NCBI GenBank assembly: GCA_029990175.1
Contig: JARKIP010000035.1
Location: 40,810,001 to 40,874,000, forward strand
DNA from: Petunia secreta
Taxonomy: Eukaryota > Streptophyta > Magnoliopsida > Solanales > Solanaceae
Length of the DNA stretch: 64,000 nt
Direction of reading: 5' to 3'
Part shown: positions 33,650 through 45,104 of the stretch, in pieces
Layout of the letters: each line of letters starts with the position of its first letter
How positions within the stretch are numbered: the first letter of the stretch is position 1
Translations under genes and position numbers: made by a program
The notes under the pieces: generated by a model
Told to the model about the DNA's origin: nothing
The model's input: only the letters and a program-made list of their open reading frames with translations
Database searches by the model: none

Positions 33650-33702
33650 GCTGTAGCTGTTGTTGCTGTTGCTGCTGCTGCTACTACTACTTCTAGTAGT
33701 TA
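33650..33702. repeat. GCT/ACT trinucleotide microsatellite
   Basis: Imperfect GCTGTTGCTGCTGCTGCTACTACTACT tract lying between the Ogre/Tat-like fragment and the Del/Tekay-like LTR. Confidence 0.8.
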
Positions 33703-35530
33703 AGTGTCATATTTATGCCAAGTGTCACCTTACTTGTTCTTTGTAAACAAATGTCCTTCATGAGCTCACCCATAAACACTTGGAGCTCTTGCTAAAACAA
33801 GTGTAATTTATGTGTCCTATCATAAAAAAGTGTTACTAATTGTAGAACAAGTATTTTTCATTAGCAAGTCTTAAAACAAGTGTCATTGATGGTAGGATAA
33901 GTTTCTTGCATGCATGGTTCTATAGACAAGTGCCATTGATAAAAGGATAAATGTCTTCCATGCATAACTCTAGGGACAAGTGTCATTTTCTATGGAACAG
34001 ATGTTACTCTTGCTTAGGCTAGTGTTAGCCATGCATCATAAGATAACAAGGTGGTAGGTTTTAATTGCCAACTGTCTTGCAACAAATATAGTAAATCTTG
34101 CAACCAATAATTGAATGATAAGTGGCCTATCTAGAACCCACTCCTACCTCTATAAATACCCTACTACTAATCCACCATCTGCACATTTCAAAAATACTAA
34201 ATGTTGTATTTTATTTCACTAAAAAGAGCCACCAAGCTTCCAATTTTCTTTTCTTATTCAAGTCCACTCTTGAAACACCAAGCTTCTTTACTTTGTAAGT
34301 CCATCCTTATACTCTTTTGAATATATATTATATCTTCTTAAACTACACATATTTTATTACTTCACGTGGCTCTAACAATTATTAATTATAACCTACACAA
34401 TTACTATATATATAGTATACATAATACATTTAAACTAGCATAATACTATAACTAAGACGTTTCAATATAAGTCGACTAGACAATATAAGATAAGTATAGG
34501 AAAATATTATCTGTAATCTAGTTATCACTCGTTAAGACTTATGATCGAATTATAATATTTGTATAGATTGACCCAACTCGAGTATTAAGTTTTTCTACAT
34601 CAAGTCATTAGCTCGGAGCCCAGGTAAGCTGAGATCTACCCTTTTTTTTAAGTATATTTTCCTCAAATAATGCATGTTTTATGAGTTTTAAGTGCATTAA
34701 AGATTTATCTCTAAATATTGTCTTGTGTGCTTACATACGTGAGAACAAGTGTGTGTGAGTATCACTATTATTCTGAAGTTTCATGATTATTATTTCATTC
34801 AAATGATACTTGTAATTATATTTGTAAATATTTATTTATGATTTATCAGCTATAAAGAATGAGACCAGAAAGGTATCATTTTATGTTTATGACTGTGCCA
34901 AGAGGCTGCACAAATAATATGAGATATTAAATAAGTTTTGGGAGGAACCTTTACATAACTGAGTGGGTACTTGGATGAGCATATTCAATCCCCCAGAACT
35001 ACACGTGCTGGTGTGGGAGTTTATGTTATGTTTATCCACTATAAGATTTAGTGATTTATTAAGAGATTTCTTTGGGTTTGCTAGCATTACCTTGTTCATA
35101 CGACATTACATTTTATCCCTAGAAGATTGGGTGGGTGATCAGACTCCACGATGTACACGTTGTAAATGTTAGTGTCTAGATGGAACCTCCCCAGTATAAG
35201 GTATGTTTTATGGGCAATACTTGGTTTTCTAAAATGATTCTCTATTCTTAATATAATTTATTTACCAAGTCCTTATTATTTTGATTTATTGATGTACATA
35301 TAAATATGTTTATAGTAAAAAATGCATGTTTTTCATAGAATTTTTTTCCAACTTTTAAATGGAGGTCTATGAGCTAATTAAACTACTACTTGGTTTCAGG
35401 TCCCAAAGTCCAGCCAGAAGCTATAATCTGAGAGCCACCTTTCTTGAGCCAGTGGTGAGACCACTTTTCTTTTGTGGGTGCTAGTGTTTGTTGGTTGTCT
35501 TGTTGTCTAAGTCAATTTTGTAATTCTACA
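33700..35530 (+). repeat. Probable 5' LTR of the Del/Tekay-like element
   Basis: It has degenerate short repeats of the type ACAAGTGTCATTGATGGTAGGATAA (33830-34000), a TATA box at 34151-34158 and a GAAGTTTCATGA-rich U5. The PBS is not recognisable, so the right boundary is uncertain. Confidence 0.5.
34151..34158 (+). promoter_or_regulatory. TATA box in Del/Tekay-like LTR
   Basis: TATAAATA in CCTCTATAAATACCCTAC, followed by a C/A-rich leader. Confidence 0.5.
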
Positions 35531-35774
35531 AATATCTAGAGTCATGCTCTATGTACTAAAAATATCTAGAGTCATGGAGCAGTGTTTAGTAGACTCTCCC
35601 TTATGGATGTGTCGTGCACCATATTCATAATCGAGAGGCTGCAATGACATTTAGGGTGTCTCATGTTTGTTTCACTCTAGATCGTGCGTTAGAGCTCTAT
35701 TCTAAGGAAAGTCTAATTCCTTTCCATTTTTCCATTTTAGGAAATAGTGAAAATATGATCGTCCAGTAATATAA

Positions 35775-36227
35775 GAGAGGTACCTATAGTACCTGATGTC
35801 GCGTCTGGTGCATTTCCTTCTGCCTCAAGAGGTCAAGGCCAAGGTCAAAGCCGAGGTCAGGCACCTATCAAAATTTCTAGGTTTGATCAAGGGCGAGGTC
35901 AAGGTCGAGGTCGAGGTCAAGGCCAAGGTCACGCGCCTATCGAAATTTCAAGGGTTGATCAAGAACGAGGGAGAGGTCGAGGTTAGGCACCTATCAAAAA
36001 TGCAAGGGCTCTAAAAGCCCCAAGGTGTGATGAGGAACCAGTCAAGGATGAGGTATCTGCACCTCCACCCGCTCTTCAAATTGTCCTACCAACCGAGATT
36101 AATGAGACGATGTAAAGCATCAGTAGAGGCATTGAGCTTCTTATTGGGATTGCCGTAAATTAGGTGTAAAGGAATATGGAAGTTCCAAGTCAAGTGAACA
36201 TGCAAAATGGAACTTCTAGAGTCCCAG
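35775..36227 (+). pseudogene. gag: Del/Tekay-like gag N-terminus with RG-rich repeats
   Basis: In the frame reading SRGQGQGQSRGQAPIKISRF there are three repeats of an RGQGRGRGQG basic box followed by APIKIS/APIEIS/APIKNA. A PPPALQIVLPTEINETM stretch follows, then stops. The other frame (35796-36014) is a shadow rich in K, V and E. RG-rich boxes bind RNA. The gag is cut at 36228 by the solo LTR; the pre-insertion text reads ...NGTSRVP. Confidence 0.6.
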
Positions 36228-38520
36228 TGAAACGACCTTAGGTAGTCGTTTTGGGAGTTAAGATCCTGATTAGAATTTCGACAGTTTTAAAAGCTCAGTA
36301 AAGTTCATTAGGACTTGTCTGTAAAATTAGAGTTAAATCGGACCTCGTTTGGTAGGTATCAGATGAAGGTTTCAGTTTTCGTTGGCGATAAATCTTAAAA
36401 AGAGGTTTTCGAGCTCGATTTTAGCTAATGAGCTCCGCTTCAAAATTTGAAAGTGTCGTTAATTTCGTATGATTATTTGTGACCTGTGTGAATTTTTGGA
36501 AGTGAATTCCAAGGTCGTTCGGATAGTTTCCGCTAAAGTTCCAAAATTAATAATTTGATTTATTACCGTTTAGTTCATATCTTGATCTTCGGAAATTCGA
36601 TTCGAGATCGGTCTTAGCGAGCAAGTTACATAAATTTTGTATAACTTGTATGCAAAATTTGAGGTCATTCCAAGTTTTGTAGGGTTCCGTTTTAATTTTC
36701 TTCACGATAGCAAATTTTCAAAAAAGAAGAAGAAAGAAAATGGAAAAGATATTTAATGAGGAGGCGGTGGCCTTAGCTTAAAACGTAAAATGATCAGAAT
36801 AGAAACAATAGAGCCGAGAACGAAAACAAGTCCGAAAAGAGAGAAAGAAAAGGAAAATGAGAAGAAAAAAATAGAATTTTCTCCCCAAAACATCCAGGTA
36901 ATGATGTTAAATTATTATTTTAGTTTATTACGTGTGTTTGAATTTATTTTAATGGTAAAAATTGGGATATTAGACATTGTTCTAATAAGTTAAATTGATA
37001 ATTTAAAGGGTTAATTGGACCCCCGATAATGGAATGCATTATATATTCGAACTCAGGAAGTTATGAGCAAACCATAAATGTAATTTATTTAGGGTTTGGT
37101 TATGTGATTTTTAACTATGTATGTAGCGTATGCTAATTGGGTGTCGGGTTCCTAACTGGATTGTTCTAAGACGTAAGGAATGAAGCCTTTAGCTTTATTT
37201 GATATGTTTTTCTGCTTATTGAATATAGGGGGATCGTTTGGCAGTGAATTTAAAGGACAAACCGTTTGTTGAGTAGCAGTGCTAATTTTTGAATGAGGTA
37301 AGTGATATTATCTATTTCTTTGGTGGCCTTTGGCCTTGTGGATATTCTACCACGTGTTCCTTACGTGTGTAGCTGCCGATAGGCGTACTTATGACGCCTT
37401 AGCTTTGGATTTACATTGTATATTATATGTTATGCCCTGTTGTCGGTATTTCATTGAGCATAGAAACATTGTTCTCTGGTTGTTAGCATTGCATATACTT
37501 CCCGGTAATCGATGAGAGTTCCGCGCCGGTGAAGGGTCATTATTGCATATACTTCCCGTTAGTCGATGAGAGTCCCATGCTGGTGAAGGGTCATTATTTC
37601 ATATTACTTCCCGGTAGTCGATGAGAGTCCCGCACCGGTGAAGGGTTGTTATTGTATATACTTCCCGGTAGTCGATGAGAGTCCCGCACCGGTGAAGGGT
37701 TATTATTGCGTATATCTCATAGTTGACGATGAGAGTCCCGCGCCGGAGATAGGTTTCAGCACATGTGACTCCATTGCATCATACTGCATTCATTCTAATT
37801 CATTGTACCGGTTGCTGTTTATTGTGTGATTATTATAGTGCGACGTTTTGTGTGTGTGTCATGTATTTCTGATTATTGATATGTTCGGGATGCCTATATA
37901 TTCTATCTATCTTATGCTCATGGTTGTTTATGAGTTTATGGTTCCTTACGTGTTTCCAGTTATTACTTAGCTTTGCCTTTTTTATAGTTGAAATTAAGTG
38001 AATTTGGTTTACCTGCTTAACTTCTCCCTGACAAGCATATCCGCTTCTTCGAGGTGGCTAGCCAGCCCCCACCTACGAGTCCTTTTGACTCACCCTTTGT
38101 TTGTTTCTTGTCTATTTATTTCGTTTCGGCAAGTTCACTTCAGGATTGAGTTTGCCACATTGTTGAGGAGCGAAGACGACTTCAGCTGTTAGGGTGACCC
38201 AGCTTTTGTTTCTGATGACCACCAATTTTATGTTTATTATCTCAGTTGTATTTTGCTCTCTTCAGGAGATGTTTATACTTCATTTGGATTCTTAGATGTC
38301 TGTCTGGATAGCTCTAAACCTAGTACATTAGATAGTCAGCTGTAAATTCTTCTATACAACTTAGGTATAAATATGTTCGTGTCTCTTTAGGTCTTATTTC
38401 TTATCTATAAGTTGATTTTATGTGTATTTTTGTGAATTCAATTCAAAAGAGTTCACCCGAGGGGTCTAGGGGAGGATGTCGGGTGCCCGCATGGCCAAGC
38501 TGAAAATCCGGGTCGTGTCA
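36228..38520 (+). mobile_element. Probable solo LTR inserted in Del/Tekay-like gag
   Basis: It starts TGAAACGACC and ends GGGTCGTGTCA, TG...CA with inverted-complementary termini. Gag sequence flanks both sides: NGTSRVP before, KLLKSPSSLS after. The flanking pentamers CCCAG and CTAAG match at 3 of 5, so the TSD is weak. No internal domain lies within. The small frames inside, such as 36790-36993, are K/E-rich low-complexity translations. Confidence 0.65.
37480..37760 (+). repeat. 54-bp tandem repeat in the solo LTR
   Basis: CGATGAGAGT starts at 37510, 37564, 37619, 37673 and 37727, giving steps of 54, 55, 54 and 54. The unit is roughly CGATGAGAGTCCCGCRCCGG, then TGAAGGGTTATTATTGCATA and TACTTCCCGGTAGT. 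The last copy is diverged. Confidence 0.88.
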
Positions 38521-39259
38521 CTAAGCTTCTAAAGTCACCAAGTTCCTTAAGCTTCAACCACATATGTCCACGGGGTCCAATACTAATGAGGATCCACAAT
38601 TGTTCTTAGAGAGCATTCAAAAGGTCTTTAGAGTGATGAGAATCGCAAGGAGTGATGTTGCAGAGTTGGCCTCGTACCAACTACAAGATGTTGCTAACTC
38701 CTTGTTTGAGATGTGGGAAAAAGAACTAGTAGAGGATGCACCGCCTACGTAGGGTGAACACACAGAAGAATTCATGGTGCGATTTCTGCCAGTAGGAACG
38801 AGGGAAGCCCTTGCCTCAAAGTTTGAGAAACTTAGGCAGGGAATATAGGCATGCTTGAGTATAGCAAACAATTCACACGTTTGGCTAAGTATGCTCCTTA
38901 TTTTGTCTAGATGAGAAAGCCAGCCGATTACTTGTTTAGGGATGTGGTAGGAGAAATGAATGGTGCAAAAATTGGATATACTGTCAACCTTGCAAGAGAA
39001 CTAGAGGAGCAATACCAGTAAGGGAGAGAAGAGAGGGATCAAAATAAAAAGGCAAGACATTCATGTATATTTAATGGTGTTCCTAGTTTGAACAAGTGAT
39101 CCTTCAGTCAAGGGGCGATGGGGCAAGGCCAGTCAAATGACAAGTCCTCGTTCAGGGTAACACCAGGTTCTAAACCACAACGACTAGGTAATAGGGCTAT
39201 GGTCAACAAGTTTAGAATGTAGTTGGCCAGTCATCACATCAGTGACACACATGCCAAAA
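38521..39259 (+). pseudogene. gag: Del/Tekay-like gag core, broken
   Basis: MSTGSNTNEDPQLFLESIQK and VFRVMRIARSDVAELASYQL (38564-38752) match the Retrotrans_gag opening, then ALFEMWEKELVEDAPP-like text. After a stop at 38750 come EFMVRFLPVGTREALASKFE and further gag-like sequence to 39259. Several stops interrupt it. It resumes after the composite at 48396. Confidence 0.7.
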
Positions 39260-40047
39260 TGTTGCTACCAAACGCACACGCAAGTATACGTGGTCGACAA
39301 GTAATAAAGTGATAAATCGAGTATCGTTCCCACGAGGACTATTCAAACTGAATTCTAGCAAACAATTTGTATAAACTATTCAGGGATCTTTTTCCAATAG
39401 TGAGGATTTTATTAACTAAAGAACAGTAATTAAATGGTAGAAGTGAATTCAAGCAATGGAGCAAAACTTGGTTGTTATCAGTAATAAGGAGACGGTCCAG
39501 GGTCAGAGTTACGAACAATCCAGTTGAGTTTTCCAATTGATTCCACTTCTTAAATCCCGGATTACTAACTAACAGATTAAATATACCCGTGAAAACCTTT
39601 CGATTCTTCACGGTCTATGCAGGCTACTCCAATCCCTATATGTCTATGGGTTGAATCACGTGCACGCATTAACGAATTCTGTAATTAGTTAAACTAGGCG
39701 AGCAAGTATATGTCTATCCTACTCACAAATTGTTTCCCCGATGCCCGGGTTCACAAACTAGTCCTATTTTTTCTTATTACGTAATTAAATTCCCTCTTTC
39801 GAGTTCAATCTAAAAACCATAGATAATGCGTAATAATCGGGCCCTGAAAATTACACAAGTGAAATCAAGAAAGAATAAGCAATCCGTTATGGGATTCAAT
39901 TAATGGAAATCAATCTTCAAACATCAACCTTCATGTAATACTCTAACCCAAGAATGATAGATCTAGCCACGCATACTCATAATAACAACACAAAGATTTG
40001 ATGAAATAATGAAATAATGATGTAATAGATTAATGGAAGGAAGAAAA
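39260..40047 (-). repeat. Truncated LTR, minus orientation (R-U5 only)
   Basis: 788 bp matching 47053-47840. It forms the left arm of an inverted repeat with 40048-40877. U3 is absent. Confidence 0.85.
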
Positions 40048-40877
40048 ATTGGAGCAAATTGGAGAGCTCATAACATCAAAAACAAGGGTTTTTCTTCCTT
40101 CCATTAATCTATTACATCATTATTTCATTATTTCATCAAATCTTTGTGTTGTTATTATGAGTATGCGTGGCTAGATCTATCGTTCTAGGGTTAGAGTATT
40201 ACATGAAGGTTGATGTTTGAAGATTGATTTCCATTAATTGAATCTCATAACGGATTGCTTATTCTTTCTTGATTTCACTTGTGTAATTGTCAGGGCCCGA
40301 TTATTACGCATTATCTATGGTTTTTAGATGGAACTCGAAAGAGGGAATTTAATTACGTAATAAGAAGGAATAGGGCTAGTTTCTGAACCCGGGCATCGGG
40401 AAACCAATTTGTGAGTAGGATAGACATATACTTGCTCGCCTAGTTTAACTAATTACAGAATTAGTTAATGCGTGCACGTGATTCAACCCATAGACATATA
40501 GGGATTGGAGTAGCCTGCATAGACCGTGAAGAATCGAAAGGTTTTCACGGGTACATTTAATCTGTTAGTTAGTAATCCGGGATTTAAGAAGTGGAATCAA
40601 TTGGAAAACTCAACTGGATTGTTCGTAACTCTGACCCTGGACCGTCTCCTTATTACTGATAACAACCAAGTTTTGCTCCATTGCTTGAATTCACTTCTAC
40701 CATTTAATTACTGTTCTTTAGTTAATAAAATCCTCACTATTGGAAAAAGATCCCTGAATAGTTTATACAAATTGTTTGCTAGAATTCAGTCTGAATAGTC
40801 CTCGTGGGAACGATACTCGATTTATCACTTTATTACTTGTCAACCACGTATACTTGCGTGTGCGTTTGGGAGCAACA
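40048..40877 (+). repeat. Truncated LTR, plus orientation (R-U5 only)
   Basis: It starts TTGGAGCAAATTGGAGAGC, equivalent to position 45618 of the full + LTR, 41 nt after the start of that LTR's TATA box (45577). U3 and TATA are absent. It ends GGGAGCAACA before the PBS. Confidence 0.85.
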
Positions 40878-40883
40878 AGTTTT

Positions 40884-40901
40884 TGGCGCAGTTGCCGGGG
40901 A
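40884..40901 (+). other. Primer binding site (tRNA-Asp) of the + strand element 2 part
   Basis: TGGCGCAGTTGCCGGGGA matches the tRNA-Asp PBS at 10281 with one change (C to A). Confidence 0.85.
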
Positions 40902-41019
40902 CTAAACAATTGACTGATTTCTTTTTGGACTGTTTATTACTTTCTATTCAGGTTTAATTTTTTTTTTGAGTTTTGTGCTGTTTCAGGTATTAGGTCCTGC
41001 TTGATCTTTACCTACAGGA

Positions 41020-42117
41020 ATGGCAGAAGAACAAACTTTAGCTGTGCGAGATGTTGCTCTCCGCAGCCTGGAGGGAGTAGCCTCGAGCATAGTTAAGCCT
41101 GAAATCACCGGGCACTTTGAGATTAAGTCCGGCATGATACAACTATTACATGTGACTGGACAATTTGCTGGATTACTTAGCGAGGATCCACAACAACATA
41201 TCCAGAATTTCTTGGAGATCAGTGATACTTACACACCGAAGGGAGTTCCTGTTGATTATGTTCGCTTGACGTTGTTCCCGTTTTCACTGATTGGGGCAGC
41301 AAGGAAGTAGTTAAAGGCTAAAAAGTCTGGGTCTATCACTACTTGGGAGGATTTGGCTAAGAAGTTCTTGGTTAAATTTTATCCATCTGCCAAGACAGCC
41401 CGGCTGAGGAGTGAAATTTTGTCCTTCAGACAGTTAGAAGGAGAGTCTTTGTATTCAGCCTGTGAGTGATTCAAAGCTTTATTGCGAGATTGTCCGCACC
41501 ACAACTAATCCAATGAGGTTGTTGCACACACTTTTGTTGAGGGGTTGAACCAACACACTAAGATCGTGGTTGATGCTGCTGCTGGAGGCCAAGTACTGGC
41601 CTTAAATTTTGATCAAATTTATGATTTGCTAGATAAGTTTTCGCAGAACAATCCTGATTGGCAGGGAGATGGTAGAGCTATTACGCAGAAATCTGCAGGG
41701 GTACTTCAGTTAGATGCAGTTTCAGAGCTAAGTGCGAGGATGGATGCTATTTCCAATCAAATTAGCAAGTTAGCTTTGCCAAAGACTCAGCAACCAGTGG
41801 CTCCAGTGCAACAGCTACAGAGTTTTTGTGAGGTTTGTGGTCAAGACCATGCTACAGAGGTTTGCTCCTCTAATCCAGAGTCAGTTTATTACGTGGGTAA
41901 TCAAAACAGGCTACAGGGTCAAAATCAGTTTGGTAATGGTTATTATCAAGGCAATACGAGAGCCCCGAATAATTACCACCCACTTCCAGCTCCACCACAG
42001 CAGGTTAGCTATTCAGTTGAAGAGATGTTAAAGCAGTTGATGGCGGGCCAGCAGAGAATATTGCCAATGCTCACAAGAACCTGGAGCACCAGTTGGGGCA
42101 GTTGGTGGGAGAAATAA
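41020..42117 (+). pseudogene. gag: Athila-like gag, three in-frame stops
   Basis: ATG at 41020 (MAEEQTLAVRDVALRSLEG) leads one frame to 42117. It holds the Retrotrans_gag core (HIQNFLEISDTYTPKGVPVD, VRLTLFPFSLIGAARK), TARLRSEILSFRQLEGESL and a CCHC-like CEVCGQDHATEVC. Stops lie at 41308 (TAG where the minus copy at 46467-46718 has TGG, Trp), 41467 (TGA) and 41506 (TAA). The frame changes near 42090, where the next frame begins. The + strand part has no RT or integrase after its protease, so the family is non-autonomous. Confidence 0.85.
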
Positions 42118-43064
42118 GCACTGTTAAAAAAGAGCCTGAACAATGTCTTGCAGTGACTTTAATTGAAGGTGGAGAGTTGATAGCCAAGTCCGAGGAGAGA
42201 GCTGAAATAGAAAAAGTTGAAAAAGTGGAGAAGGTAAAGAAGAAAGAAGAGAGAAAGGAAGCACCTCTGCCACCTCCGCCATTCCCGCAGAGACTATTAC
42301 CATCGAAGGATCTGGCCCAGTATCAAAAATTTGTGAGTATGTTGAAAGAACTTCAAGTTAATATTCCTTTGACTAATGTGGTTGAATTGATGCCATCCTT
42401 TGTGAAGTTCTTAAAAGAGATTTTAGTCAAGAAGAAAAAGCCTCAAGAGATAGATACAGTTGAGTTAGTTGAGGAGTGTAGCACAATCTTGAGCAAGCTA
42501 CCTCCAAAACTTTAAGATCCTGGGAGGTTTACTATTCCTTGCACCATTGGAGGGCATAATATCACTGGTGCATTGTGTGATTTGGGTGCGAGCATAAATC
42601 TCATGCCTCTCTCTGTTTGCAAAAGGTTAGGGGTAGGAGCAATCAAGCCCTCTTCAGTTACTCTTAAGATGGCGGATGGATCACTCACTCACCCTGATGG
42701 TAAGTTGGAGGATGTGTTGCTAAAAGTTGGTAAGTTTACATTCTCTGCTGATTTTGTAGTCCTAGATTATGAAGAGGACCGAGAAGCTCCAATCATTTTG
42801 GGGAGACCATTCTTAGTCACCTCGAAGGCAATTATTGACATGGAGCTGGGTGAAATGACTGTTAGAGCGCATGGAGAAAAGGTTACTTTCAAGGTGTATA
42901 CTGAGAAGGAGCACATAGCTAAGGTTGAAGAGCGCTCTATGATCGAATGTGTCAGACAAGAAGATGGAAGTAAACCAGATGTGAAGTTGAAGAGGGGTTC
43001 TCTCAAAGAAAGGAAGAAAGCAAAGGTTCGGCGTAAGAAGAGAAGACATAAATGCTGGAAGTGA
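42093..43064 (+). pseudogene. Athila-like gag end and aspartic protease
   Basis: One frame with a single stop at 42513-42515. The first half is a charged linker (KVEKVEKVKKKEERKEAPLP) and LPPPPFPQRLLPSKD-like text. The second half (42573-43064) is a retropepsin-like domain: CDLGASINLMPLSVCKRLG, with DLG in place of DSG/DTG as usual in Athila, VTLKMADGSL, FVVLDYEEDREAPIILGRPF. A basic tail (KERKKAKVRRKKRRHK) ends it. After the stop comes GTCGTGCCACGACATTAACT, a family-wide block. Confidence 0.82.
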
Positions 43065-45104
43065 GCTAGAAGTGTCGTCGTGCCACGACATTAACTAAGG
43101 CGCTTCTCGGGAGGCAATCCGAGTTTGTACTTGTATTATTTTAGTTATAGTGTCACGTAGTTTTTGTTTTTCCTTGGATTGCAGGTTCATGTACTGTCGA
43201 GGCTAAGTGTGGGGTGTCCTCACCCTTGCCTAATATTTATGACCTGATGAGGGAAGTCTGAGTACCTCATACTATATGGAAGCTTGGAGGATGCTAGCAC
43301 CAAGGACTAGAATCTTCAGGGAAGTTTTCTTTACCTTGCACTTTCTTATTTTTAGCACTGAGGACAGTGCTTAGTTTAAGTGTGGGGTGGGGAACTACCC
43401 TTTATCTATTTTAGAGGTTAGGGATGCATGTACTGTAGGATTTTCTTTTATCACTTGACTTTATTTTTATTTGTTTCTTGCTTTAATATATGAAAAAAAA
43501 TTAGAAAACCAATGAAAAAATTCCAAAAAGATTTTCCCTTTAGTTTTTATTAGTGGTACATGTCATCCACCCCGTGGTTTTTCTTATGGCCTCGGTTCTT
43601 TTCCACGGGGAGGCCTTTGAACCGGGTAGTTTTTATTTTTTTTTTAAGGATTAGAGTAGTTAGTTATAGGTGGCCCTAGACGAAAGAAATAGGTAGGATG
43701 CTAGGTGCCTTTGATTTGTTTGATACCGGTGGACTTGAACTTGTTGCATGTGCTATTTGTGGTGTCCTTGGGTTTTAATTGTGATGCATGCCCAGGAAAA
43801 AAATGGAACGACCCCCTTGAGATGCTTGAGTCCACTTGTTTGGCTTTGTTGTGTACCTTTGTGCATTAGTGCTTAGTTTTCCACAAGTTGCATTCTAGAT
43901 GCTTGGTTGAGAGTTGCTGATGGAACCTTTTTGTGTGGACCATGTGCGATGTGTGTGTGAGGTATGTTCTTGTTTACTCCATGTTGCATATTGGTGTCTA
44001 GAACTTGCCCCGTGTGTGTGCAAAGCGAAATCCTAGGTTCGCTCTAGTCGGGAAATGATACAAGGCCTTCTTTTGATTTGCCTACCCTTACATATACACC
44101 TTGAAAAAAAATTGTTGTTGTGATTTCTTTGACCCTTTTTGTTGGCACCCACATCCCGAGCCTACCCATTTATTCTAAATTGACTCTTTTGGCCTTTTAC
44201 TCCTTAAGCACTTTAGTGATATTGTGTTGTTATGTTGGAGTTGCGGTTGGATTTTGGGAGGTTTTTGAGTGGAGCTAATGAAGGGGAACAATTGTAAAAA
44301 TTGTAAAGTAGTGAAAAGCATTGGCAAGGTTGGAAGATATTGAAGAGAGAGAAAAAAAAAAAGAGCAAAGTTGAAAAGAAAAAAAATTGTGGAAAAAAAA
44401 TAAAGAGAAAAGAATATCCATTCCTTGCTAGTGTGTGCTTAAAAGAAAATTGCTACTTGTTGAGAAGGTGTGTGTGAAGGTTGTTGATTGGGTGGCTTTG
44501 ATGGGAATTGTGTTTGAAATAATTATGATGTATTAAAGTACTTAGGGAGGTAGTCACTATTACCATATGTATCCTACCCGCCCCTTAGCCTACATTACGA
44601 CCTTTTTAAAGTCCTAGTTAATCCCGATTGGAGTGAGCTTACATTAGTGGAGTCTTACACTACGGGCAAGCCTATGGTACATTGTGTGTGACATGTGAGC
44701 TTTTCATGAGAGTGAGTGAATTCGTTTGTTATTGTCCCCATTCTATTCATGATATTGATTGTTGTGTGTGATCTTTGGGGGGCACTCTTTTGCTTCATAT
44801 TGGTGAGGGCGCATGGTTTGCATGAAATAGGTGAAGTTGATGGCTTCTTGGTTGAGTAGATATGTGTGATTTTGTGGGAGCATGGTTGCAATAAGTTGAG
44901 TTTGTGCATTTGAGCTATTTTGGGGTGGTTGTTCTCATATTTTTGAGTTTGGTAAATTTTTGGCATGTTGTGGATCCATAGTAGTCATGTGTGCATTTGT
45001 TCAATGATCGGTATCAACCATAGTCATAGGCAGACCTGTTTTACCTAGGTTGGGAAGTTACTTGTGATTGCTCGAGGGCGAGCAAAGGTTCAAGTGTGGG
45101 GTGG
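43065..45104 (+). other. Non-coding internal region of Athila-like element 2
   Basis: 2 kb without domains, where an autonomous Athila would carry pol. Landmarks are shared with element 1 at 11700-12900 and 28740-30840. It ends in CAAGTGTGGGGTGG, the PPT, next to the 3' LTR. Confidence 0.7.
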
